Of a stretch of 64,000 nucleotides of DNA, positions 33,172-43,916 are shown piece by piece (within the stretch, counting starts at the first letter, position 1; the number at the start of each line of letters is the position of its first letter). The stretch covers positions 487,971 to 551,970 of the forward strand of contig NW_006768795.1 in the NCBI RefSeq assembly GCF_000204055.1, written 5' to 3'. A program made the position numbers and the translations under genes. Source of the stretch: Melampsora larici-populina 98AG31 (taxonomy: Eukaryota > Basidiomycota > Pucciniomycetes > Pucciniales > Melampsoraceae). The notes below the pieces were generated by a model that saw only the letters and a list, made by a program, of their open reading frames with translations, had not been told where the DNA came from and ran no database searches.

Positions 33172-35673
33172 ATGCCTTCAACTTTTACCGCAACTGGAAC
33201 TCACACGAAACTATATACTGTAAATGGAGGTGTTGCACCAGGTCATACCCAACCAGATTGGCTTGGAAGTACTCTTACCCGAGCTCATCGAGACAAAGCT
33301 AAGAAAAAACGAAAACCTATTGCACCGGGTACTGAAGGAAAAAGTTTAATTCAGGTTAGTGATCTAGAAAAGGTTCTTGTAAGGATTATTGAATCGGTTT
33401 GAAGTTGATTTGTAAACCTTTGATTATTTAGGATTTTGATTTTCCTGAAGCTTCCAATAAAATTAAATCGACTTCTGATGGACGTTATATGATCGCTACT
33501 GGAACTTATAAACCACGAATGAAAGTGTTTGATTTGGATGAATTAGCTATGAAATTTGATAGAGTAACAGATAGTGAAAATATTGACTTTTGTGTAAGTT
33601 CAAAAATTCACATTCTCGGATTTCAAACAAATTGATGTGAAGCATTTCACTCACATTGCTTGTTTTTTATGACTACAGACTCTTTCGACGGATTGGACAA
33701 AGACAATTCATCTTCAAACTGACAGAACTCTTGATTTACATACACAAACTGCTTCACTCTATCGAGTACGGATACCCAAACACGGTCGAGCCTTAGCCTA
33801 TCATTTTCCATCTTGTGATGCATTATGTGGTGGAGCTGGATCAGAATTATGGAGACTAAATTTAGAACAGGGTAGATTCTTAGCACCTTTTCAATTATCA
33901 GAAGAAGTTTTAGGTATCAATACTATCGATATCAATCCAGTTCATGGTCTTATTAGCTTAGGAACTGAAACAGAAAGTGGCGAAGGTACAATAGAGTTTT
34001 GGGATCATCGAGCTAGAGCTAGAGCTGGTCGACTTTCTTTACCTTGTTCATCATTAGGTGGAGGTCCTATATCAAACTTGGCTACTACTCAAAATTCGGT
34101 TCCAATTTCGGTCACAGCACTAGCATCTCGCCTTGATGGACTGACAGTAGCAGTAGGCACTTCTAGTGGTCATACTTTACTTTACGATCTTAGAGCAGCT
34201 ATGCCGCATACAACCAAAGATCAAGGTTACGGATTACCCATCAAGAAGATCGAGTGGCCTACATCTATTGCTGCTAGTGGATTCGGACAGAATGAAGGGT
34301 TCGTTGCTACAGCTGATTCAAACGTAGTCAAGATCTGGTCACGTCATACCACCGAAAACTTAGTTTCAGTCAATCCAGTTTCACCTATCAATGATATGCA
34401 TATCTATCCTGAAAGTGGATTAATCTTTTTAGCAAATGAAGCAAGTCCAATGACAGGGTACTTTGTTCCAGCACTCGGTCCAGCTCCTAAATGGTGTCGA
34501 TTCTTGGAAAATATGACAGAAGAGATGGAAGAATCAAAAGAACCTGCTATTTATGATGATTATAAATTCGTATCTGATTCAGAATTGAAAGCTTTAGTTT
34601 TAGATCATTTGATTGGTACACCGGCTTTAAGACCTTATATGCATGGTTATTTTGTTGATCTAAGGTTATATGCTAAGGCTAAGGCGATCGCTAATCCATT
34701 TGCTTATATTGAACATCGAGATAAATTGGTCAAAGAGAAACTTGAAAAACAACAAGAAAGTCGAATTCGAGCAAGTAAAGCACATCAAAAATCTCATGAA
34801 GCTGATAAGATGTTGGAAGAAATCAAGATTAATAAAGAACTCGCTGAAAGGATACTTGAGCAAGACAATAAACTTCAACGTAAACGTCAACAAGATCATT
34901 CATTGGATACTGAACAGAAAGCGGCACCTAGTGGATCATTATTACAAGACTCCAGATTTAAAGACTTGTTTACAAATGAAGATTTCGAAATTGATGAATT
35001 TTCAAGAGAATACGCAGCAGTGAATCCATCAAGTGTTGCATCGGTTAGGAAGAAATTACGAGATATGGGTCATGATTCTGAGAGTGAGGGTACGGAAGTT
35101 GGTTCGGATAATCAATCGGATGGAGAAGAAGAAATTGAAGATTCAGATGATAGTAGTGAAGATGATGATATTTGGAAGAAGAGCCGACGTAAAGCCGAGA
35201 GTTCAGACAAACGACAGAAGCGTAAAGCAACAACCCAACAAATACCAACACCATCAGCTTCAAACGAATATGAGCCCAACAATCGTCCTCAAATGCTCAT
35301 TGATCAAGATGATGCAGATGCATTGGCTCTTAGGTCGAGATCAAAGCAGACCACATTTGGGAAACGTCTAGCGGGTGAGACTGAAGGAGGACGGAAAGGA
35401 AAAGGAAATAACTCTGATAGCAAATCTGAATCTGTCCGGGTTTTACCTGGAGGTGGAATGGAACTTTCATTTATCCCGTCCGAAGAACCGGTTCAGGAAG
35501 CACCTTCGAAAGCTAAGCCTAAAGCAAAAGTCAGTGAGACATTTGGGATTGGATTATCGAAAGGAAGTAAAGAAGATGACGAGGTACAACTTGAAGGGGA
35601 GGAGAAAACTGGTCGAACTAAACGTAGAAGGGTGGAAAGGAGTGCTAGTAAAACCAAAGTTAGATCACTTTGA
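33172..35673 (+). CDS. ENP2: nucleolar WD40 protein ENP2/NOL10
   Basis: This nucleolar factor is needed for small-subunit ribosome biogenesis and is a component of 90S pre-ribosomes. The exons are 33172-33354, 33432-33593 and 33679-35673, giving 779 residues. The N-terminus has the family marks QPDWL and IQ-DFDFPEASNKIK, then DGRYMIATGTYKP, KFDRVTDSENIDF and DWTKTIHLQTDR. WD40-type repeats continue (SELWRLNLEQGRFL, EGTIEFWDHRAR, TLLYDLRAAMP, VVKIWSRHTTE, with a WD-like GLIFLANEA). The region around residue 539 (DSRFKDLFTNEDFEID) is the NUC153 domain. The rest is acidic and Lys/Arg-rich with likely coiled coil and nuclear localisation signals (GRTKRRRVER). Yeast and human relatives are about 700 residues, so this one is slightly longer in its tail. 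The start ATG at 33172 gives the conserved N-terminus; an upstream in-frame Met is less likely. Confidence 0.94.
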
Positions 35674-36381
35674 GCGTGCATTTTCATATCACAGTCTTCT
35701 CGGGGGGCTCAGATTTCGTGTTTTGTGGAGTTTTATCCTAACGGGGCATTAACTTGCTTATTAAAGTACTTTTTCTTCATGCAATTGAATGTTTGTTTTT
35801 CATGGTGGTTCATACATTGCTTCTCAGGTCTGTGTCTAAGTAATCATACTGTTTATATCAACTATTACATCGAGATTATTTTTTTGGATATGACCCCGAA
35901 TTATTTCTTATTTTTTTCTTGTTGGTACTTAGTCAGTCATGTAGTAATAAAAGTGAGCTCATAACAGGACCTCTGCAGTTGGTTTGACTTGATCGCACTA
36001 TATATATTTTATTCTTGTCAATCCCAGATCTTGTCATATCTCGATAAGTTTTCAGTCAAAACCATGTAGAAGCCTTATGATTTGTCAATGTAAGCACACA
36101 TCAAGTTCATCATAATCTTACATACGCTTAACTAGAAGTAGCACGGGCGTAATTGTGATATTTAACCTCATGTCGTGCTTGCATTGCACCTCTAAAGTGT
36201 ATGATTTTCTGAGAGAATTGCAACCTTTTAACAAGCTGATCAGAACTGATCAGGAACACGCCAAGACTCTTTTCCCTCAACACATGGTCCTCCTGCCAAT
36301 TCCTTGTGTACATACAATGTTGAAGGAAGTGTTAAACCAGTGTCACTTGGGATACAGGGCTTCATAGTTCGCCGGGCCTTA
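35674..36381. other. intergenic between ENP2 and the MULE
   Basis: No gene was recognised. The MULE target duplication begins at 36382. Confidence 0.45.
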
Positions 36382-36390
36382 ATTTCTTAA

Positions 36391-36495
36391 GGGGTGTAAG
36401 AAATTTGCGGTCTTCCATGACCGCAAAGGCTGATGTCCGCAAAAGTCAATTAATCCCGGGGCAAAGTTAAATTTTACGATCATTCCAATTTTTCC
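36391..36495 (+). repeat. left terminal inverted repeat of the MULE
   Basis: It pairs with 42225-42333. Shared blocks are AAATTTGCGRTC, GACCGCAAAG, CTGATGTCCG, AAAGTCAATT and ATCCCGGGGCAAA. Confidence 0.85.
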
Positions 36496-37045
36496 AAAGC
36501 TCACAAAAAAAATTGATGTAAAATAATGACCGTAAAATTGGGCCACAGGTGTCAAATTATTTATTTTTACGGTCATGAGTTTGCGGACATTAATGTACGT
36601 AAACAATAATACTCGTAAAAGTGTAAACTTTTGGGGTAAAGTTGAGTTTTGCGACCAATGTTTTGCAGTGTACAAAGACCGTAAAAAACTTTCCGAAATA
36701 TAGATTGCAAAAGTGAAAATTATCATTTTTAAAATGTAATTTTGCGATCCAAACTTTACGTTCAAAAAAATAAAAGTAATTCATTACGAGCACGAAAACA
36801 GCTTGAACAAAATGCAAGAAAAAGTGACCAGCGAGAAAAAGAAATGAGGATGGAAACTTCAAAGAAAGTCAAGAAGGTAACACACACAAATGTAGCTCGA
36901 AGGAGTGACTAGAAGATGAATACCAATTACGCTTGACAATAGGAGTGAGACTCAATAGAACAAAAAAAGACTAAAAAGAGACTTGAAAGAGAAACTTGAA
37001 AGAGTGACGAGAAAATAAAGAAAAATTATCGAGTAACCTACGCTA

Positions 37046-40000
37046 TTACGTTCTCTTGCGTTTTGTACGCTTTGACTTCCGTGGTGCAATACTTTGACCC
37101 TCATCACCTTCTTCGGCGGCCTCCAACACCTCATCATCATCCTCCTCCTCTTCCACAATGGCCCATCCTTTCCAACCTTTCGCCTTTTTGGCTCCTTTAA
37201 CTAAAACCCCTTCTTCTTTCTCTTCACGTATCTTCCTTTTCCTGGTTGTCTTATTAACTGTTTCCTTTTTAACTATAAGAAATAAAGAAGAACATACATA
37301 AGAACATAAGAATCAATGACTGCAGAATTGATATCTGAATAAAACAATCGAAGTGCTCACCTGGTTGTGGACTCTCCTTCTTTGATTTCTTTGATATCCT
37401 CTTCCTCTTTGGCAGAGGAACTTCGTCATCTTCATATTTGTTTTCTTCTTTCTTGGTTTCTACAAGAAATAAATGAAGAACATACATAAGAACATAAGAA
37501 TCAATGACTGCAGAAATGATATCTGAATAAAACAATCGAATTGCTCACCTGGTTGTGGACTCTCCTTCTTTGATTTCTTTGATTTCTTTGATATTCTCTT
37601 CTTCTTTGGCAGAGGAACTTCGTCATCTTCATATTCGTTTTCTTCTTTCTTGGTTTCTACAAGAAATAAATTCATACTGATTGTAAACAATAGGTAAAGC
37701 AAACCAACCAAATAAAGACTCACCTGTTTCACGTAGCTTGGTCTTCAGCTTTGCCAAAGGAGGAGCTTCGATTTCTATATAATAGAAATAGATGGCAACA
37801 TCTCAATAAACAAGAATCTAGTACATTGCAAAAGAAAGAAATCACACACCTTCTGCGTCATTGGTATGTTCTTTTTCCTCACAAATTGGTTGTGAAAAAG
37901 GTCGGACAATTACGTTATTTTTACCCAGAGACCTGCTTATCTTCGTGTTGGCATCATTGGAGATAGAAGCTTCTTTATCTGTAGGAGCTCGCGAATACAT
38001 CACCCATGATGTATTTGCTATTTGACCCCCAATCACTTCCACATCACTTGACAGAAACGTCGCTATTCCTGCATTTTCCAAATCATTGTGGCCCCATACC
38101 CCGGTCAGGTTTCCTACTGTACGTACCACTTGACACCAATAATGTTCACCATTCCAAAAACCTCGTGCTCGCATTAAGTAGATAGTTCCGTCGAGTATCA
38201 TTTCGTATGGTAAGTTACACTCTCTCATCATCTTGAAGGCTTCGGAGCGATTTGTTCCATGTAGGTAGGCAATGTCAACTTGGATATGGAGATGAGGAGG
38301 TGGAGGATTGAGGTGAAGTCGTGAGTGGAATTCCTTGTAAGGCTGGGCATGAGGATTCGTCGTGGTCTTGCAGCTTTTACAATACCGATTTGAACCTTGA
38401 TAGCTACCTGTGGGAGCCCAATCATGTAGGATCTGGGGTGTTTCAGAATAAGATTCATCACCGTTGTAATTCTCGTGCGATAAAATGATAGTGTTGAGAT
38501 GTGATACTTCTACTAAGACATGATCTTTGTTTTTTGGACATGTGTATGTGCGTTTGAGGTCAACACGAAACAAAGTTTGTGTGATTGCTGGAGAGGCTGG
38601 CTCCTTAGGTCGTGTTTCCCGATCAAAAATACCGCTGAAGTATTGGTCAGCAGAGGAGTATCTGTCCAGAAGGAAACTTCCAGGACATCGTTGTTGAATA
38701 GCTGTGTGGAGACTATTTTGGCCATTAGAAAGGATGCTACGAATTTTACCTGCCTGACCCATTTCCCAGGTGGACCTTGACAAAAAAAACTTCAATAGTT
38801 TCGCAAAGATATGATCTGATTTTCCTGAAGACTTGGTGTACCACAACGCCGTATGAATGGCATACAAGCATTCAGTCATGGCATCAAGCCAACACCTGAA
38901 TTGACGACCAGGAGTTGAGGAAGCATAAAATCCAGGGTACGTAGTGACCGGGTTCCGGTCCACATTCACGGAACCTTTAGGACGTCCAAGCTTCTTGCTA
39001 CGTCCTAGCAATGCATCAGTCGTATCCGGGGGTCTTCCATTGTTCTTAGCTTCGCGCTTTTTTCGAGATTTCTTGGTCCAGCCAAGAACTTGTGCTACTT
39101 TCTTGTAGTTCTTAGCCTCATCCCCATACACTATTGCCACACCGCGAAGCCTGTCCTCATGGTCCCTTTCAAGACAGGCCACCAAGGCATACAGCTGCAC
39201 GATACCAATCTGAATGGAGCAGTTTCCTTTGCTGTGAAGGAAAAAAAGCAATTCAATGATTAATTCAAAAGCTTACAAAGAAAAATCAAAAACATACGCT
39301 ATCATGTAATACACACGATGCATCGATTCTTGTGCATTTGTTGTTGACGGCATGATGTCATCGCAAAGGCTATCGTCGTCAAGTTGCTTTTGTCGTGATT
39401 TGAAAAGCATTGACTTTATGTTGGATGCTTTCCACCATTCAAGCCACTGTTTGGCTTTTGGGAACTGCTTAATCATTTTTTTTAACTTCTCATCAAAAGT
39501 TAAACTACCTGGCCGGTCTAGTTTTAAAAGTGAAGATGCTTGCGCTTGAAATGAATCCTGTAAATTCAAATATAAAAATATCAGCAATATGAAATACAAA
39601 TGGAATTGTAATAATTAAACACATACCTCATCCTTTTCAGGTATAATTGCTCGGTTGCGCTTGACCCGAGTGACTTGAGCTCAAAAATGTTCATGACAAC
39701 CTTGAAGTTTGGAAAGTGCCACTGCCGGATCAGTCTCCTTAAAAACCTTCATGTACGCTTTGACAAATCTGTTCGCTTGGGCCAATGAAAAGTCGACTAC
39801 CTGTCGAACCAGCGTATCACGTTCCTTGACGGTTATTTCGGCATGCTTGAATTGTTTCATCAGGGTACTGAAGTGTGCGGCGTAGTGATTTTCCGTCATG
39901 CCTTTCAGCCAAGTCAAAAGAATTGGGATCCATCGTCGCAGATCCTCGTGATACATAGAAGTTGATAAAAGATAACCGTTTTTGAAAAACTTGTATGTTA

Positions 40001-41503
40001 CGTCTGAGAGGAGACCGCCACCATAGACCCTGTTGTCCTCGTCTCGAGCCATCAGCTGCTGATGCATCCAATCCGTTTGAAAGGTCATGTGCATGTTCAC
40101 ACGCTTCATAGAACATGATACAACGTTCAAACCGCGCCTGAAGCCAGAATTAAACCAGGAAGACCAAAAAGAAGTGGCAGAATATATATAAGTATCGTAA
40201 TCACAAAGAATATAATTATCTTGAAATAGAAAACATACTCAGACCAGTGATACATGTCCATAATGAAGTTGTCTGCCGCTCCTGGAACACTCTTTTCGGG
40301 GATAACACCTGCTTCCCCAAGGAGCTTACGTCGATAGTAACCAGTCCGATGTAGGTTGCCAAAACCTGCATGGATGTTGCTAGCGGTAACAATTTCCTTC
40401 TTGCCTGCAGGAGCTCGTCCGACCTTGCAATCAAATAATTATTAGTAATCTTTTGAAATGGTGCAGAATGAAATGAATTCGAGTGTACCTTGTGTCGTAA
40501 TGGTCCCACATCAGGGTTTTCAACTACCCGTTTGGCAAACTTGGCCAAAGACAACTTGTCCGGCTTGCCACGTCGAGGCCATCGATGGTTATGGATCCCA
40601 GAGTGGCGTATGATGCCCCAGCCGCTGACATGTTCGTCCAACCGGCATAAGGTGTCATTACATTCAATATATTGAAGTTCCTCAGTACACCTTGCAGCAG
40701 GACATTTCTGAGGTCTAAATCCATATGAGAGCGATAATGGTCAGAAATATCATCTTTTTCAAAATATTGATACTTTGAAATACTAACTTGCTCATCCATT
40801 CTGCTCTCTTGGGGGCTGCTGTTGGCGGTGATCCAAGATAATCACAACCAAGACTCTTGCAGACTATGACCCCTAGACAGCTATATCTGACTGTTCGCCA
40901 GTCACCTGGGCCTTTGCTTTTGCCACCAGACGATGTATAAGTGAATCCAAAAGTCCCCCAGTTGGTGAACTTTTGCTTGGCTGATAGTCGAAGACAGACA
41001 GTGTTTCCATTTGGGAATAATGGATAACCTTCGTCGTCAAGGGTAGTGTTGTCATCTATGAATGTTTCGAAAGATGGACGGTCCAAGGGTAGCCTGAAGG
41101 TTTTCTTAACTTTGATAGCCACCTTCCGACCCTTCGTTGAATTGGTAGAAATGGAGGATTTCTTTCCCTGAGACTGTAATGGCGGAGAAGTAAGAGGAGG
41201 TTTTCCCTTGGTCGAATTTGTAGAATTGGATGATTTGTTTCCCTGAGACTGTAACGGAGGAGAAGTAACAAGATTTTTCGAAGCAAGATAAGGTTTTTCA
41301 TCTTTGAATTCAACTTCTTCAACTTCTTCATCTTCTTCATCCTCACATACATCTTGTTCATCTTCTTCGTCTTTGTCTTTGTATACAACTTGTTCATCTT
41401 CTTCGTCTTTGTATACATCTTTTTCATAAATTTCAGGCTCAGAGTCACTGATATGTGAATATTGATCTCCTTCAGAGTTGCTACAGTAAGATGGGTCACT
41501 CAT
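37046..41503 (-). pseudogene. MULE transposase with GCM-type zinc, MULE core and USP-like domains
   Basis: The gene starts at ATG 41503 (MSDPSYCSNSEGDQ) with a long acidic, repetitive N-terminus. A GCM/WRKY-type zinc domain follows: SCLGVIVCKSLGCDY in exon 1 (ends 40788), then from 40714 KCPAARC, IECNDTLC and RHSGIHNHRWP. The MULE catalytic core comes next: LSDVTYKFF (first Asp, about 40003), GYLLSTSMY, TENHYAAHF, QVVDFSLAQANRF (second Asp, about 39795) and a C-H motif GCHEHF. One TGA at 39681-39683 breaks the frame inside HF-AQVTRVKRNRA. Further exons hold an AT-hook-like GRPKGS. A USP-like domain has a Cys box FRCWLDAMTECLYA (about 38890) and a His box GEHYWCQVVR ... GVWGHNDLENAG ... TSWVMYSR (38150-37980). 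The C-terminus is basic (KSKRTKRKRT). The function would be transposition of the element; activity of the peptidase domain is unknown. Confidence 0.8.
37270..37674 (-). repeat. tandem exon duplication in the MULE gene
   Basis: Two consecutive copies (about 37274-37468 and 37462-37674) each contain an exon encoding ETKKEEN-YEDDEVPLPK and a Lys/Ser-rich segment ending ESPQPG, plus the flanking intron (ACATACATAAGAACATAAGA). The copies differ by a 9-bp insertion in the KKSK tract and a few substitutions. Confidence 0.85.
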
Positions 41504-42224
41504 GTTGGTGAACGTAAATTTTATTGATTAAATTCTTGATAGTAATGATTAAAGGTCAATTGGGTATTATTGATAAAGCAAAACTGATCAAAATGTGGAA
41601 TTAAACGGTAGAAACTGATTGAAAGGTGGAAATAAATGATAATTGAGATTAATGAGGAATTGAATTATGATGTGGTTATTGTTGAGGTTGATTGGTTAGA
41701 GAGAGAGAGATATGTAAGATTATTCTGATAAAGAGATGATGTTGTTGAACTAGCAAAACGAAATGATCGTTTCTAAACAAATTGATCAGTTGAAAGCTCG
41801 AAAAGATCTTTCTTTCTTCATCATGAGGGCTAGTCATTATGACACCCCTTTCCTCTCGTTTCAATATCTGTCAATCCTTGGCTTTGGATCGGTAATATTT
41901 CATCAATCCGTCGGATTGGTAGTGATTGCTTTCTTCATCAATCCGATTGGATTGGTAATTATCTGCTTTGATCGCAAATTTGAACATTTTGTGCGAAATG
42001 ATTGACTTTTCAGGTTATTGTTTTGCGATGCTTTGAAATGACTGTGAGACTTGGCCTGTGAAAGTATCGATTAGAGGCGATTTATGTACTTTTGCGAGGA
42101 TTTTTATTTGCAATCAAAATGTGTCGCGAAGTTCAGGTTGCAAAATTATATAATGTATGTACAGGGATGTAAATTTCAGGTGATCTTTTTGCGACTGTAT
42201 TTTTTGCGATCATTCTGAATTAGG

Positions 42225-42333
42225 GTTCAACTGTAAAAATATGATTTGCCCCGGGATAAATTGACTTTTACGGACATCAGTCTTTCCGGTCTTTAATGAC
42301 CGCAAAGTGATGATCGCAAATTTCTACGATCCC
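42225..42333 (-). repeat. right terminal inverted repeat of the MULE
   Basis: It pairs with 36391-36495 and ends at the ATTTCTTAA duplication. Confidence 0.85.
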
Positions 42334-42342
42334 ATTTCTTAA

Positions 42343-42694
42343 TGCTTATTACCTTTCACCACCATGTCCTCAATTGCGTTCACTTACGGCTTTCTCTCCA
42401 TCTCACCTCTCTTTTGCTCATAAAGTTGGATCATATGTTTCATAAAGAGTTGTCAGTTTCTTCTTGTCTCCCTTAAATCAGAGGGATCATCCTTGTGTGG
42501 ATTTGCATACAACTATCGAGGGCTACAAGTGATAATGATAACAAAGGAATGACTGTTCTCTCAAAGGAGACATTTTTTAGTCGAGACAGTCTCAATTGTA
42601 AATAGATGTGCTCTAAATGTGGTAGCACCTCGGTTATATAGTTCAAGAATGTAGACATGAGACTTTATTGTTCTTCGTAGCGCGACGCTCTCGA
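42343..42694. other. intergenic right of the MULE
   Basis: No gene was recognised. It is the 3' flank of the signal-peptide gene on the minus strand. Confidence 0.4.
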
Positions 42695-43916
42695 TTACTG
42701 CTCCATACTGTCAGTGTCACTGATTAGGTCTTGTTTATAGTTTTCTATCAACCCATGAACACGTGTTTTGATGCTTCGCAACGCTTCAATTGAGTCGTCG
42801 GTTTGTGGGTTTTCTTCCATGAGCTTTTTCCAAACATCAATGCTTGTCTTGATGTCCTTTTTTGCACGTTGTAGGCTTGTCACTAGGTTCGCCAACCTTT
42901 GATATTCTTGATCACTTATTTCTCCTTTTATCAAAGAAGGTTGCACGTTATTCTCATCGTAGATCGTCAGTTTTTTCAGAAGCTTATCACCGTCTTCAGA
43001 CGCTTCTGATACTCTCTTCCACGCTTCTGTTTACCTCAAAGATGATGAAGTAAGAATAACTTTAATATTCAGTCCATTCACGCAAATTGACATAGGAAAC
43101 ATCAACGCACGTTCTCCAAAAGCATCCCTTAGCGAAAACTTTACATCCCCTTGCGAAACTCCGACTATCCCTCCGGTCGACAAAGCCGCACCCCCAGAGG
43201 ATCCTCTTTTTTCTAAAACCTGATCAAAAAGATTGATAGCTTTCTTGACCAATGGTCCATTGCCTTCAATGAATCCAGAGAGTGTTTCTACCATATGTTG
43301 TCTTTCACTACCGATAGAAATGACCGCTTTTGCCAATGACGCGCCAACACCATGGATATGCTGTATATTGTGAGTCACGTATCCTGCCAAATCCGTCCTC
43401 CATAAAGATAGAAACTCTGTCTGTCTACTATCCGGGAATAGAAGACCGACCGTCTGGAGTAAGGTCCAAGTATCGGCGTGCTCCACTTGAGGGTGAACAA
43501 ATTCTCCGACATCTGATACAATCAAGGGTTGCCAGGTATATAACGGAGTCAAGATACAGAGTGATACAAAGTGTTAGTTCTTTTGATAGGATAGACAGAT
43601 CTCGACGGAAATACATCAGGGAATGCAAGTGTGCCGCTATAGCCCGAAACGACGTACATGGAGGGAAGAATTTGGGTTCTTTCAAGGTCGATTTCTGCAG
43701 CTTGACCAAGGGCTTAGACTTCCCAACGGACAATGCAGATATTTCCGAGTTGAGCGCGTCGGTTTCAAAGGATATAGCATGCGTTCGAAAACTATCCACT
43801 GGTAGCTCTTCCCCTATCGCGAACCTTCTTTTCTCCAAAACACGAGACCGCGACCAACTCAAAGCAAGCGAAATGAAGAATAAAACGTATAAACGATTGT
43901 TTAGCATCGAGCCCAT
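42695..43916 (-). CDS. predicted secreted protein with in-frame stop
   Basis: Exon 1 (43916-43568) begins MGSMLNNRLYVLFFISLALS, a good signal peptide, and joins exon 2 (from 43512) through a 55-bp GTATCA...TATCAG intron that keeps the frame (TL-YVGEFVHPQ). The frame stops with TAA at 43031-43033 after 276 residues. It then continues open in the same frame for about 111 codons (SEASEDGDKLLKKLTI, then Lys/Glu-rich helical sequence, VHGLIENYKQDLI) to a stop at 42695. No GT-AG intron that removes the stop fits the phase. Either the gene ends at 43031, or this allele carries a premature stop in a longer gene of about 388 codons. I do not recognise the family. Gly-rich GASLAKAVISIG and SSGGAALSTGG segments are visible. 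No cysteine pattern suggests a known effector class. Confidence 0.6.

Larger units (their letters stand above)
36391..42333 (-). mobile_element. complete Mutator-like element (MULE)
   Basis: The element is 5943 bp and is flanked by a perfect 9-bp duplication ATTTCTTAA (36382-36390 and 42334-42342). The inverted ends share GTAGAAATTTGCG-type sequence (left GGGGTGTAAGAAATTTGCGG, right complement GGGATCGTAGAAATTTGCG). The similarity continues over roughly 100 bp, including GATGTCCG-AAAAGTCAATT and ATCCCGGGGCAAA. The subterminal regions repeat TTTGCGA/TTTTACGG words many times, as expected of transposase-binding sites. It encodes one large minus-strand gene. Length, arms and the 9-bp duplication are diagnostic of Mutator. 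Confidence 0.93.

Noticed and set aside
34666..35752. Long frames overlapping ENP2 in other frames
   Set aside because: They are shadows of the ENP2 coding sequence, which has domain support.
37274..37674. CRISPR-like or satellite repeat
   Set aside because: Only two units, each with an exon and intron of the MULE gene.
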